A stretch of 64,000 nt of DNA from Siphonodentalium dalli (GCA_032622095.1 CP136061.1:58361301-58425300), one strand, 5' to 3'. Numbered from the stretch's first letter, positions 22,581-34,977 are shown. The notes: generated from the letters alone by a model not told the origin. A program made the numbers and translations.

Positions 22581-22712
22581 AAGCAACTTATGACATAGTT
22601 GGGACTTATATGGAATACGGGCGGATTTCATATTCCCCGCCCCGTTGCGAGTTGGCCCTAACAGTATTCCATACAAGGTCTTAACTTAAGATGGTCTTAA
22701 CATTGGTCTTAA

Positions 22713-25362
22713 CTTTAAGACTGCTGTGAGGTGTCATAAGATAACCTTAAAGTTAAGACCCACGTGATAAGTGGCATATCGATCACACGTATGGCGGCCT
22801 ATGTTATTTTGCAATTATACGGAGATATCTGTACTTTGTCTGGGTGGGCAATTCGTCGTCTGGTATACAGGGTCGTGGCTACAGATTGAGAGGGGGTGTT
22901 CGCCTCGAAATGTCCAACTACACCCCCTTAAACAACACCAAATTCTCTTTGGGTGTAAACATTCCAACTGGTACCTCAAACATTCCAAAAGCAAAGTTTG
23001 GAGAGGCAACCCCCCCCCCCCCCACCGTATAACTATAGAGTTAATTTGGTAAAAACAATTCAGAGTACAGACTTATCATCAGGGACGTGCGAATGGGGTT
23101 TGTGTGTTGTCTACCCCCCCCCCCCCCCCCACCACACACACATGCCTGACAAGAACATTAATCGTACACTATATATATAGGTTTCAATTGTTTGAATTTC
23201 TAACTAAAGGAATATGTTGTTTTAGACAAACAGCAGCAACCGAAAATCACCAACTTTAGGGCGTCATGTTAGAAATTTCGAACTGTTGGAATATTTGAGA
23301 TACCAATTGGAAAGTTTAAATCAAACGTGTGTGGTGGACATGGCATTTCGCGAACATGGAAGTTTGGGCCGGTTCAATTAAGGGGCGGATGCAGTTGGAA
23401 ATTGCACGATGTACCCCCTCCCCACAGAGACCAACTAGCCACCCGAGCCTCGTCGAATGTAGGATATAGTCAATTATCAGCTGTGTATGTGACCTATATA
23501 TAATATATATTATAAAATTGTATTACCCACGAATTAAACTTTTGATAAGAATTATGGCCTAGCTCAAAGCTCACAATATCCTCTATGTTATTCCATGTGT
23601 GTGTGGGAGATGGGGTAAAATGAGATCAATTAATGTGTTGATTCTTTCCTCTTTCCAAATTTCCGTCGGCTGTTTACAAAGCAGATATGTCATATAGGAA
23701 AGGTAACATAAACGCTCTTTATCAAAATATGTTTTAGAAATAGTGACAATTTTCTATAGAGAATATTATTTTTATTGAGTTTATGCCCACGCCCATATGT
23801 CGTGATTCTCAAGGCTGTCCAAATTTTTGTCATGTTCTTTTTTTGCAGGGGTGGGATAACCGTTGTACAGCATACTGTATATATGATATACACACCCGTA
23901 ACGATGACACCCCTTAATACGAGTGTGCTAACGAAAACGTAGTTTTATATATATATATCCATGGTATGACAACCACATGAAACAGCTGCATAAAAATAAT
24001 TAAAAAGTTACTCTAACAAATATTTTTCATTTCCATTTGAATCGAAAAATGACCTATGTGTGTCCTGATGACATCGCCGATTTATTTTTTATTATTGCTA
24101 CACGTAGAGAGCGGTGGTCGATAATATACGAGTTATGTCGGCTCACATAAAAAAATCGCCACCTGATCATTGCTCTCAGTTGATTAACTCGGCGTGAATG
24201 CATGGTCGCAGTCAAGCATCGATCCATATAATTATATTGTCTTATTTCTGACACCGCCACTCGTTAGAAAACGCAAAGCTCGTCATTTTAAGAGCCTGCG
24301 ATGTACTCATGTTCGAATTCACATCGTGTAACTCATACAAGTCTAAGATCCATATGCGAATATAAGGCCATGCATTAACTATAGACACTAAGATACATGC
24401 GCTGATTCGCCCACCCCACCCCAGCCGCTATCCAGCATCCCTGTCACACAATAATGTCAACTCGGACTCGGCTCTTTCTCGATAACCTCTCAATGCCGTA
24501 CATAAAGATTGCACAAGCCCACATTTTTTCGTTCCGGACTGTAGAAAATTGTCGATAACCAGTCTAAATGAGCGGGAACTTAACTTACTACTTAAGTAGG
24601 ACTTAAATCTTGTTTTGTGAAACGCGTTCTTGAAACGGAAAAGTTACATTATAAGATCCACCTTATAATATAGATATTAGATTAAGTCCATCTTAAAGGG
24701 GTACGGTACACAGAGATAGGAATTTTTTTTATTTACTCCCATTGAAATAACTTTCAAGTTAGATTGTGTTCGTGTTATATAAGTTTCGTACAAACCTAAT
24801 TTAGCGAAGAGAATATTGATCTTGGAAACAAAAATATTACGATTTCAAACTACGCGCCATGTTTTTGACCTTCACCGGAGAAGACGCAGGTCGCAGGAAG
24901 AACCCGGAAGTTCATTGTTCACAGATTCGATTGATGCCTCCAAACTCTTCGATCGAAATATCTCACTCCCTATACAAATACTTGACGCTTTATGAATTGT
25001 TTCTTACTCCTTTTTTTCCGAATCGGTTATAACGGGCCTTCCTTTTGCAGGTAACATGTTTTGTTTGCAACTCAATAACGTTCGCGAACGGCCGTCGATA
25101 AAAGACACGCAACAGATCCGATTTCAAGAACCGTAACTCGTAATGGCATAATTCTCCATTTTATGACTCCAGCCATAAATGAATTTATATTAAATAATTC
25201 AATTTTACTTTTATGAAAGCCTGTTAACCGGAACGTTTTCAGTAGATATCGTCGACTCATATTAGTTATTTTATAATATAATATTGATATTAGATCGCTA
25301 ATGTCACCGGGAATTTATTGAAATTGGGGTACAGTACCCCTTTAAGATAATCTTATGACCTT
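22713..25362 (+). repeat. Left arm of a giant imperfect inverted repeat
   Basis: Base 22713 pairs with 28628, and the arm runs inward ~2.0 kb (plus a 0.65-kb insertion at 24697-25341). Landmarks matched in the other arm are ctttaagactgctgtgagg, the agagggggtgttcgcctcg block, poly-C tracts at ~23010 and ~23113, the cagcagcaaccgaaaatcacc block, and cttgaaacggaaaagttaca. The arms differ by many substitutions and small indels, so they are not an exact assembly mirror. Confidence 0.85.
24697..25341 (+). mobile_element. TTAA-inserted MITE (piggyBac-like target), copy 1
   Basis: 645-bp element with ends AGGGGTACGGTAC / GTACAGTACCCCT, flanked by TTAA (24693-24696 and 25342-25345). The right arm of the giant palindrome holds the uninterrupted sequence with a single TTAA (around 26662), an internal empty site that proves a TTAA duplication on insertion. 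Same family and orientation as 49436-50017 (shared ccattttatgRctccagYca, gtcaccggRaattta). No transposase. TTAA specificity suggests a piggyBac-type mobiliser (inference). Confidence 0.8.
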
Positions 25363-26261
25363 GCTTCACGAAACATGCCCCTGATTATTATTACACATAT
25401 ATATATATTATATACACGATTTGCTTTTCGGAATTCCCGACACATCGACCAGAAGAAATATAATTCTCTTCAAGATAGCCCATCGATTTATAACTGCGAC
25501 TAAACGATTCAAATTCGACTTGACCAAATTATTTGATAACAGCCACTTTGTGCAGATATAAGCCACGAAACTGGTTTTGGCACTTCCCACCCAAACCCTG
25601 TTAATGTAAATATGTTTAACCTATATATCATTTGTTTCTTCTTTTACGCCATTTTGTTTAAAGTATGTATAAAATTATTGTAAATCGGGAGAGGGGCAAA
25701 GTAAGTTTTGTAACTTGTCCACACTCCCTTTTGTGTCCCGACCAAGCACCACAGCTTACCCTGTACCAATACATTCCCACCACTCATGTTGCATAAATTA
25801 CCCCCACCCTCCCACCTGAAATTATAAGGACCACCAAACGTGGCACCATCTACAAACTTATTTACAAACTTATACATATATGCGATATAATATGGGGAGA
25901 GGAGCTTTATAATCTAAGTTGCATAGCTTGTGCTCCAATCCCCAGTAGTTACTCCCTCATCATTCATTATCTCCTCATAATCATTTAATTGTCAATACTG
26001 TATATATTGGGAGACACAATAAATATGTTACAAAAACAAAATCCCTTTTGTATCATGCATAATATACAAATAAAATATGTTTTAAAACACACACAAACAA
26101 ACAGCAGTTGGAAATTTAAGACCTCAAATTAGTTGATAACGCTGGGAATGTTAATGGGTCGAAATTCCTATAGCATTAACCTATATATGTTGATGGGTGG
26201 GGATTTCCTATTACACCCCAAGGGTTTGAGTGAGTGTTGGAAATTCAGTACATATATTATA
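25363..26261. other. Spacer of the giant inverted repeat
   Basis: AT-rich and non-palindromic, with short unrecognised open frames only. Confidence 0.5.
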
Positions 26262-26541
26262 CTAGCTGATATGCCCGACTTCGTCCGGTGCTATTTAGGG
26301 ATTTCTTTGTAATCGCCTCCGTCTGGGCAGAATATTCAGTTCGATCGGTCCAGAAACATACCTATATGAGCGAGGTCAAGGACACGGTCGCACGAGAAAT
26401 TGGACCCGCCCATATTGCTCCCGGGATCAAAGTAGGCCTACATACCAAATTTGAGTCGGATCGGTCGAGCAGTTTTCGAGTCTATATATAAGACACATAT
26501 ACACACTTACAGAAGTTCCAAAATATATAATAGATATGGTT
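26262..26541 (+). repeat. Complete SINE-like module
   Basis: The ~280-bp module begins ctagctgatatgcccgac-ttcgtccgg, contains gatcggtccagaaacat, gaggtcaaggacacggtcgc, cccatattgctcccggg and ccaaatttgagtcggatcgg, and ends gtccaaaata-like/atataatagatatgg. Related pieces lie at 3351, 7078-7338 and 7752. The head ('actagctg..gcccg.gacttcgtccg') and tail ('ccaaattt...tcgg..cag.ttt') resemble, from memory, Metulj-type retroposon modules of Lepidoptera. That link is uncertain. Confidence 0.65.
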
Positions 26542-26645
26542 CAGGTGAGTATAAATATTCGAAATAGGAGATTAGCATATATAATATAACAATAGAACCC
26601 AACGAGCAACGTTACATGCACGTCCCCGGTGTGAGTGAAAAGGTC

Positions 26646-28628
26646 ATAAGATTATCTTAAGATAGACTTAATCTAAGATCTAAGGTGGATCTTATGATGT
26701 AACTTTTCCGTTTCAAGAACGCGTTTCACAAAACAAGATTAAGTCCTACTTAAGTAGTAAGTTAAGTCCGGAACAAAAAAATGTGGGCTTGTGCAATCTT
26801 TATGTACGGCATTGAGAGGTTATCGAGAAAGAGCCGAGTCCGAGTTGAATTATTGTGTGACAGGGATGCTGGATAGCGGCTGTGGTGTGGGTGGGCGATT
26901 CAGCGCATGTATCTTAGTGTCTATAGTCAGTGTCCTTATATTCGCATATGGATCTTAGACTTGTATGAGTTCCACGATGTGAATTCGAACATGAGTACAT
27001 CGCAGGGTCTTAAAATGACGAGCTTTGCGTTTACTGACGAGTGGCTGTGTCAGAAATAAGACAATATAATTCTATGGATCGATGCATGACTGCGACCATG
27101 CATTCACGCCGAGTTAATCAACTGAGAGCAATGATCAGGCGGCGATTTTTTTATGTGAGCCGACATAACTCGTGTATTATCGACCACCGCTCTCTACGTG
27201 TAGCAATAATCAAAATAAATCGGCGATGTCATCAGGACACACATAGGTCATTTTTCGATTCAAAGGGAAATGAATAATATTTGTTAGAGTAACTTTTTTG
27301 TATTATTTTTATGCAGATGTTTTATGCGGTTGTCATTCCATGGATATATATATAACTACGTTTTCATTAGCACACTCGTATTAAGGGGTGTCATCGTTAC
27401 GGGTGTGTATATCATATATACAGTATGCTGTACAACGGTTATCCCACCCCTGCAAAAAAAACATGACAAAAATTTGGACAGCCTTGAAAATCACGACATA
27501 TGGACGTGGGCATAAACTCAATAAAAATAATATTCTCTATAGAAAATAGTCACTATTTATAAAACATATTTTGATAAAGAGCGTTTGTGTTACCTTTCCT
27601 ATATGACATATCTGCTTTGTAAACAGCCGACGGAAATTTGGAAAGAGGAAAGAATCAATACATTAATTGATATCATTTTACCCCATCTCCCCACACACAT
27701 ACGAAATAACATAGAGGAGATTGTGAGCTTTGAGCTAGGCCATAATTCTTATCAAAAGTTTAATTCGTGGGTAATACAATTTTATAATATATATTATCTA
27801 TATGTCACATACACAGCTGATAATTGACTATATCCTACATTCGACGAGGCTCGGTGGCTAGTTGGTCTCTGTGTGGGGGTACATCGTGCAATTTCCAACT
27901 GCACCCGCCCCTTAATTGAACCGGGCCAAACTTCCATGTTCGCGAAATGCCATGTCAACCCCACCCGTTGGATTTAAACTTTCCAATTGGTATCTCAAAT
28001 ATTCCAACAGTTCGAAATTTCTAACATGACGCCCTAAAGTTGGTGATTTTCGGTTGCTGCTGTTTGTCTAAAACAACACATTCCTTTACTAGGCTAGTTA
28101 AAAATTCAAACAATTGAAACCTATATATAGTGTACGATTAATGTTGTTGTCAGGCATGAAATTTCCAATTGCTAAACATTTTTACCAAAGTGTGTGTGTG
28201 TGGGGGGGGGGGGGGTAGACAACACAAAAACCCCATTCGCCACGTCCCTGGTGATAAGCCTGTGCTCTGAATTATTTTTTTTTACCAAACTAACCATATG
28301 GTTATACGGTGGGGGGGGGGGGGGCGTGGGGGTTGCCCTCTCCAAACTTTGGTTTTGGAAAGTTTGAGGTACCAGTTGGAATGTTTACATCCAAAGAGAA
28401 TTTGGTGTTGTTTAAGGGGGTGTAGTTGGACATTTCGAGGCGAACACCCCCTCTCACTCTGTAGCCACGACCCTGTATACCAGACGACGAATTGCCCACC
28501 CAGACAATGTACAGATATCTCCGTAATTGCAAAATAACATAGGCCGCCATACTTGTGATCGATATGCCACTTATCACGTGGGTCTTAACTTTAAGATTAT
28601 CTTATGACACCTCACAGCAGTCTTAAAG
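26646..28628 (-). repeat. Right arm of the giant imperfect inverted repeat
   Basis: Reverse complement of 22713-25362 without the MITE. Poly-G tracts at ~28202 and ~28311 mirror the poly-C tracts of the left arm. The inner end (aaggtcataagattatctta) pairs with the sequence flanking the left-arm MITE. Confidence 0.85.
27603..27827 (+). CDS. Unrecognised 74-codon open frame in the right arm
   Basis: ATG 27603, TGA 27825-27827. The predicted segments (KQPTEIWKEERINTLIDIIL, then PHLPTHIRNNIEEIVSFELG) look like helical protein sequence, and the mirror copy in the left arm (~23690-23480, minus strand) retains the same frame except for a one-base change near ctcccacacacacat. It may be a fragment of an ancestral element gene carried by both arms. 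No family recognised. Confidence 0.3.
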   Translation: MTYLLCKQPTEIWKEERINTLIDIILPHLPTHIRNNIEEIVSFELGHNSYQKFNSWVIQFYNIYYLYVTYTADN

Positions 28629-28935
28629 GGACTCAAAAATAATCGCCACCATGTTGTTGTTGTTGAAATCAGCTGTTTACTGCCTGTTCCTAACACTTCT
28701 ATAAACTGCATGCATGGTTTATCTCCCCTGATACAGCCTGATATGCTATAAATAGATTGGGGATATCCCTGTGTTCTGTCAAGAATGGTTTCACTGTCAG
28801 GATATCGTTAGAAAAAGACTGAGATATATTGAGCTTAAATTGGCAAAATGCGATCAAATAAGAAGTTTTCGTAAGCGGGAAGATGCCGAAAAATTGGAAA
28901 GAGCAACGAATGGTGTGTGTCTTCCGCCGTGGTGG

Positions 28936-29483
28936 ATTTTGAATGGGGATTTCCATGCAAATCTGCGGAGCAAAAGTTAAAGAGTTGCATATACTTCTGA
29001 GTGTGACTTGATGTGGTACTAGACAACAGGTATTTATCTGGTGGGTCCGCTTCGTAAATTATAAAATTTTGCTATAAATATATTTTTGAGAATTTTTTTC
29101 TGGAATTACATATCACTTGACCTACATAACTTATATTTGTCAGATTCGAAATATCAATATAAAATTCAAAAATAAATACACCAACATTATAATTTATAAT
29201 GGAACAAGTTCCAATTGGACCCGCTAGTCGCCAGATAAATACCCAGGGACGCCAGAGAAGGGGGACATACGGGGGCACTTGCCCCCCTTGCTGGCCTGAC
29301 TCAGGTGAGGCCAGTGGGTACCCGAAAAGTGCCCTCCTGGTTGGTTTGCCCCCTTGCCCTTTGATGCTTCTGGCGTCCCTGTAAATACCTGTTGTTTTCA
29401 ATACTACATCAAGTCACACTCAGAGGTATGTGCAACTCTAAATTTTGCTCTAAAGATTTGCATGGAAATCCCCATTCAAAATT
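28936..29483. repeat. Inverted-repeat element, ~100-bp arms
   Basis: 28936-29036 (attttgaatggggatttcca ... gagtgtgacttgatgtggta) pairs with 29384-29483. The loop holds a second small inverted repeat (agggacgccagagaag / cttctggcgtccct, 29243-29380) with GC-rich runs. Confidence 0.75.
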
Positions 29484-29587
29484 GGTCACTTCACCTCGAG
29501 ATCTCTCTTAAACTCAAAGAACAGATACAGAAAAGAACATATACAGACGAGATGATGGATCAGTCACACACATGCTGTCTGAGGTAA

Positions 29588-29960
29588 AGCTCCCAGAAGG
29601 AAAGAACAGCGACTGGTTAAATACCACAAAATAGTCATGGGGTTGCTCCCAGCACTTCCTAAGCCTGATTATCTAAAACACAAGGCAAATACAGGCTACA
29701 GCCAAAAAAATTTGAGGACTGTACGTGTCAGTCAAAATCCGGTGGAGAAGGAGGTGTGTACCAACACAGAATCGTTCCAACTTCTGCGTACTAGCAGCTC
29801 ACAATACGAAAACTCCTTCTTTGTTAAAACAACTGTGGAATGGAACCACCTGGAACAGTCGGTTGTTGATATCAGTGACATTGACGGTTTTCTATCTGCT
29901 CTGCGAGGGGAACAACAGTATGGGGTGTTTTCAACAATGCTAACAAGGAACTATTGCTGA
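29588..29960 (+). pseudogene. C-terminal tail of a non-LTR retrotransposon protein
   Basis: The frame gives RRKEQRLVKYHKIVMGLLPA, the 'RR..RL..FYKI..GL' motif, and then SQYENSFFVKTTVEWNHLEQ and SVVDISDIDGFLSAL. This matches the 'Y..SFF.RT..EWN.LP..VV....S.D.F...L' terminus of jockey-like RT proteins. Open to TGA at 29958. Everything upstream is missing, so it is a 5'-truncated relic next to the inverted repeat at 28936-29483. Confidence 0.75.
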
Positions 29961-30228
29961 ACTATTTATAATTTATGCTTGTTTATCATATATAATAATT
30001 TTTTTTCAATTATTTCGCTTGCTGCTTATATTTATACTCCAAAATCATTTGGATGGCTCAAACAACAACATTGTCATTGCATATATTAAGTACTATATGG
30101 GAGATCAATCTAACATGTAATGGCTGATTATGCTTAAGCGTAACTCCATTACGCTTTAAAGCATAATTGGTTTTTATTGCCTTACAGCGTTATATGTAAT
30201 GGTAGACCTACATGTATCTAACTTAGTA

Positions 30229-30545
30229 AGGCTGAAGGTGTCACTCTCACCAAAAAAAGTGCTGAAGGGTACACAGGATTTGAAAATGTGCTGAATGGTA
30301 TACAGGGTTTGAAATGTCGTTCTAAATGACGTTTAGATTTCGTATCTGCCATGATTTCTGTTAGAAAATAATTGATTACGTTCCAATGAACAGAAAATGA
30401 ACTGAAAACAAACTGCTCATGGGCGTCAGACTTTCAGAAACACAGTTTAAGTAACGGTGTTAGTGGCGATCACAAACCTTCAGCACATTTTCAAACCATG
30501 TGTACCCTTCAGTACTTTTTTTGGTGAGAGTGACCCCTTCAGCCT
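30229..30545. mobile_element. 317-bp MITE with TA target
   Basis: The ends are inverted repeats: aggctgaaggtgtcactctc, then accaaaaaaagtgctgaagg on the left, and the complement on the right (cagtactttttttggtgaga). The match continues ~65 bp. TA dinucleotides flank both ends (30227-30228 and 30546-30547), consistent with a Tc1/mariner-type target. One isolated end lies at 18990-19080. Confidence 0.75.
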
Positions 30546-30980
30546 TAGAAAGGTTTAATGTTCTGGGCGGATGGTAAGATGGTAAAAAATAGTTGTTTCC
30601 TCATAGAATCTCCACATATATATTCAGACAGACAGATGGGGAGGGGTGTTGAAAAATGCTTTGGGAAAACAATTGTAAAGAGGGAAAGAAATTGGTTGCG
30701 GGGGTGGGTGAATCGCAGAAATGGTAAAATGTAAAAAAGTATCATATGTGTCTGAATATATATTAACCCCCCCCCACCTCCAGAGCAAATTGAAATAAAT
30801 TTAAATCCATATACCCTGTTTTTCTTATGGCATTTTTTTTTTGGTGTTTTGTTGAATAAAATTAACTTATGACTGAGATTACTCCTTCAGTCTTGATACT
30901 TTTCCAAAAATGCCATTTTTTGGCATTTTTGTCTGTTTAACAAATGTTGGAGCATAAATAGAAAAAACAACCAGTCATGC

Positions 30981-31341
30981 GTATGCATTCTTTTATATAT
31001 ATGAATCTCGCATATATACAATCTTAAATATAAGAGACTGCACTGGCTTAGAAGTTCAATATAAGTATTGTTAGCTTAATGCATTCTCTTATATATGCAA
31101 GGCATCCTATTGGAGACTCGCATATATAAGAGAATGCATTGGCACAAGTTTTCAAAAAATTTCATGAAGCTCCAATTATGGAAGGATTAATCATAAATAA
31201 TGGTCTCCAATATGGCAGGTTGTAAATATAAAAGAATCCACTGGCTTGCATGGTCAAGATAAATGTTGTTAGGCCAATGAATTCTCTTAAATATGTGAGT
31301 CTGCCTATGGGAGACTGTCATATATAAGAGAATGCATTGGT
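30981..31341. repeat. Hairpin cluster of the atgcattctcttatatatgc family (three hairpins)
   Basis: Hairpins at ~30981-31047 (degenerate), 31078-31140 (near perfect) and 31274-31341. Each has arms atgcattctcttatatatgc-type and a ~15-20-base loop, separated by gttaggccaat/ggcacagttttc-type linkers. Confidence 0.8.
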
Positions 31342-32150
31342 ACAGTGTTTTCGCTAAATTTCAGGAAGCTCCAGTCATGAAATGTGCAAAATTATTTAGA
31401 ACACTTTCAATTGTAAAACGATAGCATCACAATGTGTTTGGAAATCCCTTCACAGTTTGTAAGTCTAACACATAATTTGTTCAAAAATAGTTTTGTCTTC
31501 ACCATAGACTAATAAGAAATCATGTTTTGTACACAATCTAGTCAGAAAATTACTAAAACTATGAAAAAGCTGTTAATTTTGTTTCTTGTTTTTGAAATAC
31601 CTGACCATCATATATTGAATTTGGCTCAGTGTGATACACTCCAATTCTTGAAGACACACAATTTGAAAAACCCTTACTCTTACAGATGGATTAATCATTA
31701 TCTCTTTCTATAACAAGTATTTTATAGTTTCCTGTGTATAACATAATAAATATGAATCGAAGACCCCTGTCTGGAAACACTTCTATCAATTAGTATTATA
31801 ATAAGCATACAATCAATGTCCAGTATTTTAGGGCTCGTGTTTATTGGAACTTTTTCTAAAACAATAGGAACAAATATATATCCCACTTAATTCTCGCATT
31901 AAAAAATACATATTGATTTAAAATCAATATTAATTGATAGTAACATTTCCAGACAGGTATCTCCGGCTAACACATGTTAGAGGAAGAGATAATCCATCTT
32001 TAGTGAATTTGGAAATTTGTAAATGATTAAATTTCTTCTGTAAAGCAGGAAAATAAAATCTACAAAATATGCAGTTGGAAGAACTTGGGAGACTCAAATA
32101 TATAATATAACCATTTCTTGATGGGAGCTGCGTGGAGCATTGAATCATGT
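31342..32150. other. No recognised feature
   Basis: AT-rich; no coding call. Confidence 0.4.
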
Positions 32151-32318
32151 GCCAGTGCATTCCCTTATATCTGCAGGTACCATAGGTAGCCTCACATATA
32201 TAAGAGAATGCACTGGCTTACAAGGTCAAGGTAAATATTGTTAGGCCAATGTAATATATTCTCTTATATATTCTAGGATCCCTACTGGAAACTACCATAT
32301 ATAAGAGAATGCATTAGC
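32151..32318. repeat. Hairpin cluster of the same family (two hairpins)
   Basis: Hairpins at ~32151-32217 and 32242-32318, with the same arms and linkers as those at 20 kb and 31 kb. Confidence 0.75.
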
Positions 32319-33720
32319 ACAGGTTTTTTTGGCAATATTTCCTATGCTCCAATCATGGAAGGGTGAATGCTGCTCCCATAATGAAAGGGTTAATTGATTT
32401 TATTCCTAAATAGACAATTTTTGTTGTAATTAGTTTTAGTTCCGACCCTCCAGGTTCGGTATTTTGTCTCATAAATGAACCACATAGTTTTGATTACTCT
32501 GACTACTGATGGTATACTAGCACCTCCCATAAATCCTGAATAACATAGGTGAATCATGGGTACAAGATAAAAAATATAGGATAGAAGCCATGGTTATTTC
32601 ACACTATTATAAATATGAAAATAATTACATTTTTGCTGCTGAAATATTGTCCATAACCCCAGCTCACCAAGAAGTATGAGACTGAATTATATCTAAATAT
32701 GTCATTTTGACAAAAAAATAATCAATTTGATGCTCAATGACAAACTGTGAGATAAATCTTACAGTTCCAGGAGATTTCACTCCATTGTCACTATACATAT
32801 TTTCTTATCTGGTACCTGCTGGTAAACAGAAAAACCACCTATTTGTTATTAGTATTCAGTATAGGAGTCTGGGGTCTGCCATGAGAGGGATGGACATCAT
32901 CAATATCATGAAGAGATATATTTAAGAAGACTTATATTAAATGATTTATTAATAAGGTACTTAACACATGTATGAATTTTCACTAATGAATTAAATTTAA
33001 TATAATTACAAGTCTGTTAATAACTGAATACCACAACTGACTGTCACTAGCTGTGATAGACTTGCAATTGAATTTATTAACTGAGTAATTGGCAATCATG
33101 AATATTTTTGTGGGAGCTTCTGGCATGATTTAGTCCTTGTTCAAATTATTGTTGAATGTTGGGTCAACAGCCTGGAGCTATCTTGTTGAAAATGAAGAAA
33201 CCCCCTCCCCTAGATCATGTCATGAATCTTTACTCTGCTTAGCGCCTGTAGAGATCTTATTCCATCAGTACAAAACTTGGGGAATTTTGTTATGTTTTGA
33301 TAATGAACTTTATAACATTGAACAAACAAGGCAGGGAACATATTTCTTTGTTTATATTTGTTCCTCGATAATCAACTTCAAAGTATGGGGTGGTCCCAGC
33401 TCGAAAATGCATGCTTTTTGTGGCTTTAGTGAGCTGATATCACAAAAACACTGAATTAATTACCCTGCAGAAATTCCATGATTGTAAGTGCGCATAGCAA
33501 ACTCACCCATCAAGTCTGTTAAATAATGTCATCTCGAGATGGCACTTTCACCTACTTATGAATAAACTATTAAGCGACAGGTATTAATAAAGAAATATAT
33601 TCCCCTTGTTATTTTTTCAGCTTTATAAGGTTCTCTATCAATACTTAAAAAAGTTCCCGAGGTTTTGTACTGGTAGAATATGATTTATACAGGCATTCGC
33701 CTCTGGGAGGCCAAATTGTC
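32319..33720. other. No recognised feature
   Basis: AT-rich. A 105-codon open frame near 33137-33454 lacks recognisable domains. Confidence 0.4.
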
Positions 33721-33724
33721 ATTT

Positions 33725-33930
33725 AATAATGAAGTGCGCTTAAGTGCAATTATAATTACACTTAAGCACAATTAGTTGAACTTATCATTGTGCTTAAGAG
33801 CAATCATTGCTCTTAAGTGCAATCGATTGTGATTAAGCATAGTGATTTGTTCTTGAAAACATAATTATTTGTGCTTAAGCGCAATCAATTTTGCTTACGC
33901 ACAATCAATTGCCTAATCTTAAGCGCATTT
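33725..33930. repeat. CTTAAG palindrome cluster, degenerate MITE copy
   Basis: Starts ccaaattgtcatttaataat, like the ends of the two MITEs that follow. It contains repeated gcgcttaagtgcaat, cacttaagcacaatt and ttgcttacgcacaatc palindromes. Confidence 0.65.
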
Positions 33931-34189
33931 CATGGTTATACATGTATGTAACTAAACACCCCTGGTGAATAAATAGGTTTATCCATAACTCAACCTTAGC
34001 TCTTATTGACATATCACCTCTTGTTTTCATTGGTTTGCATGGGAGCAAGCCTAAGTTCTTTATCGAAATGGTAGACTCGCAATAGCATTACCTTCTGTTT
34101 TAGTTGTGGCAACTCGTGGTAGTATTAACTTCTGTATTAGTTGGGGCAACTTTGATTTTCGAGTACATATACAGGTACACCATATTAGG

Positions 34190-34440
34190 GAAGCAGGTCC
34201 TCAGTGACACCATATTCGCGCTACAGTATATGACCTGGAAATACTATAGATCTGTGCAAGAGCCGCTGATTTAATAAAACTACCAGAGCTCGAGGAGTGA
34301 GACATCAAAGCTCCCGGAATGAAACACCAATTTTTGGGACAGGGATGCTGATAATATGACAATAGGGTTTTTCACCCGATTTAAGTCAATAAGTACTCCA
34401 TATGAGGTAAGCAAGCCCTTATACAGTGACACCACATTGT
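34190..34440. repeat. Repeat related to 37780-38170
   Basis: Shares gggacagggatgctgataat, aagtcaataagtac.ccatat and ctagagctcKgggagtgag-type blocks with two tandem copies at 37780-38170. Confidence 0.6.
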
Positions 34441-34499
34441 TGCTATATGACCATAGCTTTGGCCCAAATATATGCCCCAAAGTCATATTAGCCAGAGTA

Positions 34500-34977
34500 T
34501 ATGGGATGTCAAATTGACATTTAATAAATAATTGAGCTTAAGCGCAATAAGGAATCCCTTATTGCGCTTAAGCACAATAAGAAAATTCCTTATTGCGCTT
34601 AAGATCAATAAGAGATTCCTTATTGCGCTTAAGCGCAATAAGAGATTCTTATTGCGCTTACATAAACTCCCTATAATTCAAATGGTTTAGTCCATGGTGC
34701 AATCAGTATCTATCCCTGTTAACAGGCAATATATGATAATTCTACTATTTGCAGAGGGGTGATCTCATGAGGGAGATAATAATTGCGCTTAAGCGCAATA
34801 AGGATGTAATTCCGCTTAAGCGCAATAAGGGATGTTCTTATTGCGCTTAAGCGCATAAGGGAAGATCTAATTGCGCTTAAGCGCAATAAGAATATTCCTT
34901 AAGCGTTAAGTGCAATAAGAGATTCCTTATTGCGCTTAAGCTCAATTATTTATTAAATGTCAATTTGGCATCCCATA
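34500..34977. mobile_element. Palindrome-rich MITE, copy 1
   Basis: Ends TATGGGATGTCAAATTGAC / GTCAATTTGGCATCCCATA form ~50-bp inverted repeats that run into gagcttaagcgcaataagg. The interior carries ~10 GCGCTTAAGCGC palindromes. The same 6 bases (AGAGTA) flank both ends (34494-34499 and 34978-34983), a possible target duplication. Confidence 0.75.

Noticed and set aside
24300-24330. gttcgaattc resembling a tRNA B box
   Set aside because: No A box, no cloverleaf, and the mirror sequence in the other palindrome arm is simply part of the inverted repeat.
22713-28628. Giant palindrome as a pure assembly mirror artefact
   Set aside because: The arms differ by many substitutions and indels, and one arm has a MITE with its own TTAA duplication, which a mirrored misassembly would not create.
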